64,000 bases of DNA from Treponema sp. UBA1233. Its GTDB lineage: Bacteria; Spirochaetota; Spirochaetia; Treponematales; Treponemataceae. A program made the position numbers and the translations under genes. Each line of letters opens with the position of its first letter. The first letter of the stretch is position 1. The DNA lies in NCBI GenBank assembly GCA_002309305.1, contig DBWR01000070.1:84266-148265 (forward strand), written 5' to 3'. Shown one piece after another: positions 62,895 to 64,000 of the stretch. The notes under the pieces are model-generated. The model made no database searches. It was not told the origin of the DNA and saw only the letters and a program-made list of their open reading frames with translations.

Positions 62895-63997
62895 CAAAAA
62901 GTCCTTCCGTCAAGCAGTTTCCTTGCCTTTTCGTGGGAGTCCTTGTCCGCTTCCAGAACTTCCTCAACAGTCCAGGGTTCCTTCTTCCAGTCATAGCTCA
63001 AGGTTGCTTCTACGATTTTGGGAATGTCGGTAAATCCGATTTTTTTGTTTATGAATGCGTCAACCGCTATTTCGTTTGCGGCATTGAATGCGATTGTGTA
63101 AGATCCTTCCTTTTCGGCACATTGATAGGCCAGCTTCAACATGGGGAAATCATCCATGCGTGGAGCAAAAAAAGAAAGCTCATGTCCCGCCAGATCGAAT
63201 GGTTCAAGATAGTTGGTCTTGTTTTCCGGCCACACAAGGGAGGAATAAATCGGATGCCTCATATCTGGATCACTCATCTGTGCATAAAGCATTCCGTCAT
63301 TTGTCCTGACAATGCTATGAACTACACTCTGCGGATGGACAAGAACTTTTACCTGTTTTGTCCCAACGTCAAAAAGCCTGCATGCCTCAATTACCTCAAG
63401 ACCCTTGTTTGCAAGACTCGCACTGTCTATCGTGATTTTTTTGCCCATGTTCCAGGTGGGATGTTTAAGAGCGTCTTCTACTGTAACAGATTCAAGCTGG
63501 GCTTTGGTATAGTTCCTGAATGGTCCTCCGCTTGCCGTGATTATGATTTCGGAAATCCTTCTGCTGCCGTAGTGGTTTACCAGGCTGAATATGGCACTGT
63601 GCTCGCTGTCTACTGGAACAATCGAACACCTTTTCTTATCCGCGAGTTTCTTTATCAGGGGCCATGCCATGACTACACTTTCTTTGTTTGCAAGGGCAAG
63701 ATTCATTCCGCGCTCAAGTACCGCAACAGACGACAAGAGTCCTTGGGAACCCGCAACGCCGTTAACAGCAATGTCCGCCTTACATTCATCCAAAAGCTTT
63801 TCCAAACCGGGAAAACCTTCCGTGCTCCAGTTTGTACCCTTGCAGTTGAATTCCGCACACAGAGATTCCAGGGCTTTTTGATTGTGCCCTACAGAGAGTC
63901 CCGCTACTTCGAACAAGTCTTTTTCATTCCTGATGATGTCAAGGGTTTGGCTCCCGATTGAGCCAGTACAGCCCAAAACCAAAACTTTCTTTTTCAT
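62894..63997 (-). CDS. dxr: 1-deoxy-D-xylulose-5-phosphate reductoisomerase
   Basis: A 367-residue NADPH enzyme of the MEP isoprenoid pathway. It shows VLGCTGSIGSQTLDIIRN (NADPH loop), NKESVVMAWPLIK, PVDSEHSAIFSLV (metal-binding Asp and Glu), ITASGGPFRNYT and LEPFDLAGHELSFF. The start at 63997 lies three bases from the window end, so the ribosome site is outside. It is coupled to rseP by TGATG; this dxr-rseP pair is common in bacteria. Isoprenoids from this pathway supply undecaprenyl phosphate for glycan export. Confidence 0.96.
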   Translation of the reverse strand: MKKKVLVLGCTGSIGSQTLDIIRNEKDLFEVAGLSVGHNQKALESLCAEFNCKGTNWSTEGFPGLEKLLDECKADIAVNGVAGSQGLLSSVAVLERGMNLALANKESVVMAWPLIKKLADKKRCSIVPVDSEHSAIFSLVNHYGSRRISEIIITASGGPFRNYTKAQLESVTVEDALKHPTWNMGKKITIDSASLANKGLEVIEACRLFDVGTKQVKVLVHPQSVVHSIVRTNDGMLYAQMSDPDMRHPIYSSLVWPENKTNYLEPFDLAGHELSFFAPRMDDFPMLKLAYQCAEKEGSYTIAFNAANEIAVDAFINKKIGFTDIPKIVEATLSYDWKKEPWTVEEVLEADKDSHEKARKLLDGRTF

Positions 63998-64000
63998 AGT

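Noticed and set aside
62933..63961. A 342-codon open frame on the plus strand opposite dxr
   Set aside because: It is the antisense shadow of a clear dxr gene; the protein is rich in Cys, His and Phe with no recognisable motif or ribosome site.

Overview
The window most resembles the chromosome of a treponeme-like spirochete. The evidence is indirect: low to moderate G+C, a PntC cytidylyltransferase fused to a 2-aminoethylphosphonate transaminase (a fusion known from Treponema denticola), a housekeeping flank with coaD, rpmF-acpP-rnc, a membrane PilZ protein, rsmA, RluA-family genes and dxr-rseP, and spirochete-style lipoproteins. Species cannot be named from this sequence alone.

Layout. (1) 1-8.1 kb, minus strand: one operon with a GtrA-like flippase, a GtrB-like glycosyltransferase, a ChbG/YdjC deacetylase, a GtrII-type membrane glucosyltransferase, a YidC-like domain fused to a sulfatase-fold domain, a GT4 glycosyltransferase and a truncated LicC-like nucleotidyltransferase. 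(2) 8.1-12.4 kb, minus: a phosphonate operon (pepM, ppd, pntC-transaminase) predicted to make CMP-2-aminoethylphosphonate. (3) 12.6-14.6 kb, minus: a LoaP-type NusG paralogue, rfbA and rfbC. (4) 14.9-26.2 kb, plus: gmd, an IVS-type four-helix protein, fcl, an acetyltransferase-methyltransferase fusion, an O-antigen ABC exporter (wzm, wzt) split by a toxin-antitoxin-like pair and a pseudogene, then an AT-rich block with a GT-B protein, an epimerase, a CMP-sugar synthetase-like protein and a HAD phosphatase. (5) 26.2-28.8 kb, minus: a glycosyltransferase and fdtB/fdtA-like genes. (6) 29.1-32.5 kb: an HU-like protein, an orphan AAA ATPase and a decayed IS3-family element. (7) 32.5-46.7 kb: two CotH-like lipoproteins, many glycosyltransferases, ugd with a GumK-like partner, and a second GtrII protein. 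(8) 46.8-48.8 kb: rfbB and rfbD. (9) 49-64 kb: housekeeping genes and two tRNAs.

How it works together. The window is mainly a large surface-polysaccharide locus inserted beside housekeeping genes. It encodes precursors (GDP-fucose, dTDP-sugars including a 3-amino-3,6-dideoxyhexose, UDP-glucuronate, CMP-aminoethylphosphonate, and probably another CMP/CDP-linked compound), about nine glycosyltransferases, an ABC exporter for a lipid-linked glycan, and periplasmic decoration machinery of the Gtr type plus a sulfatase-fold transferase candidate. LoaP may promote read-through of the long operons.

The most unusual items are the YidC-sulfatase fusion, whose YidC part appears to lack the groove arginine; a wzt gene whose base composition switches at the domain border; a toxin-antitoxin-like pair between wzm and wzt with a perfect consensus promoter; and at least five operon-head genes whose -10 box lies only 6-9 nt before the ATG, which suggests leaderless mRNAs. 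All functional assignments come from reading motifs by eye and memory; no database search was run.
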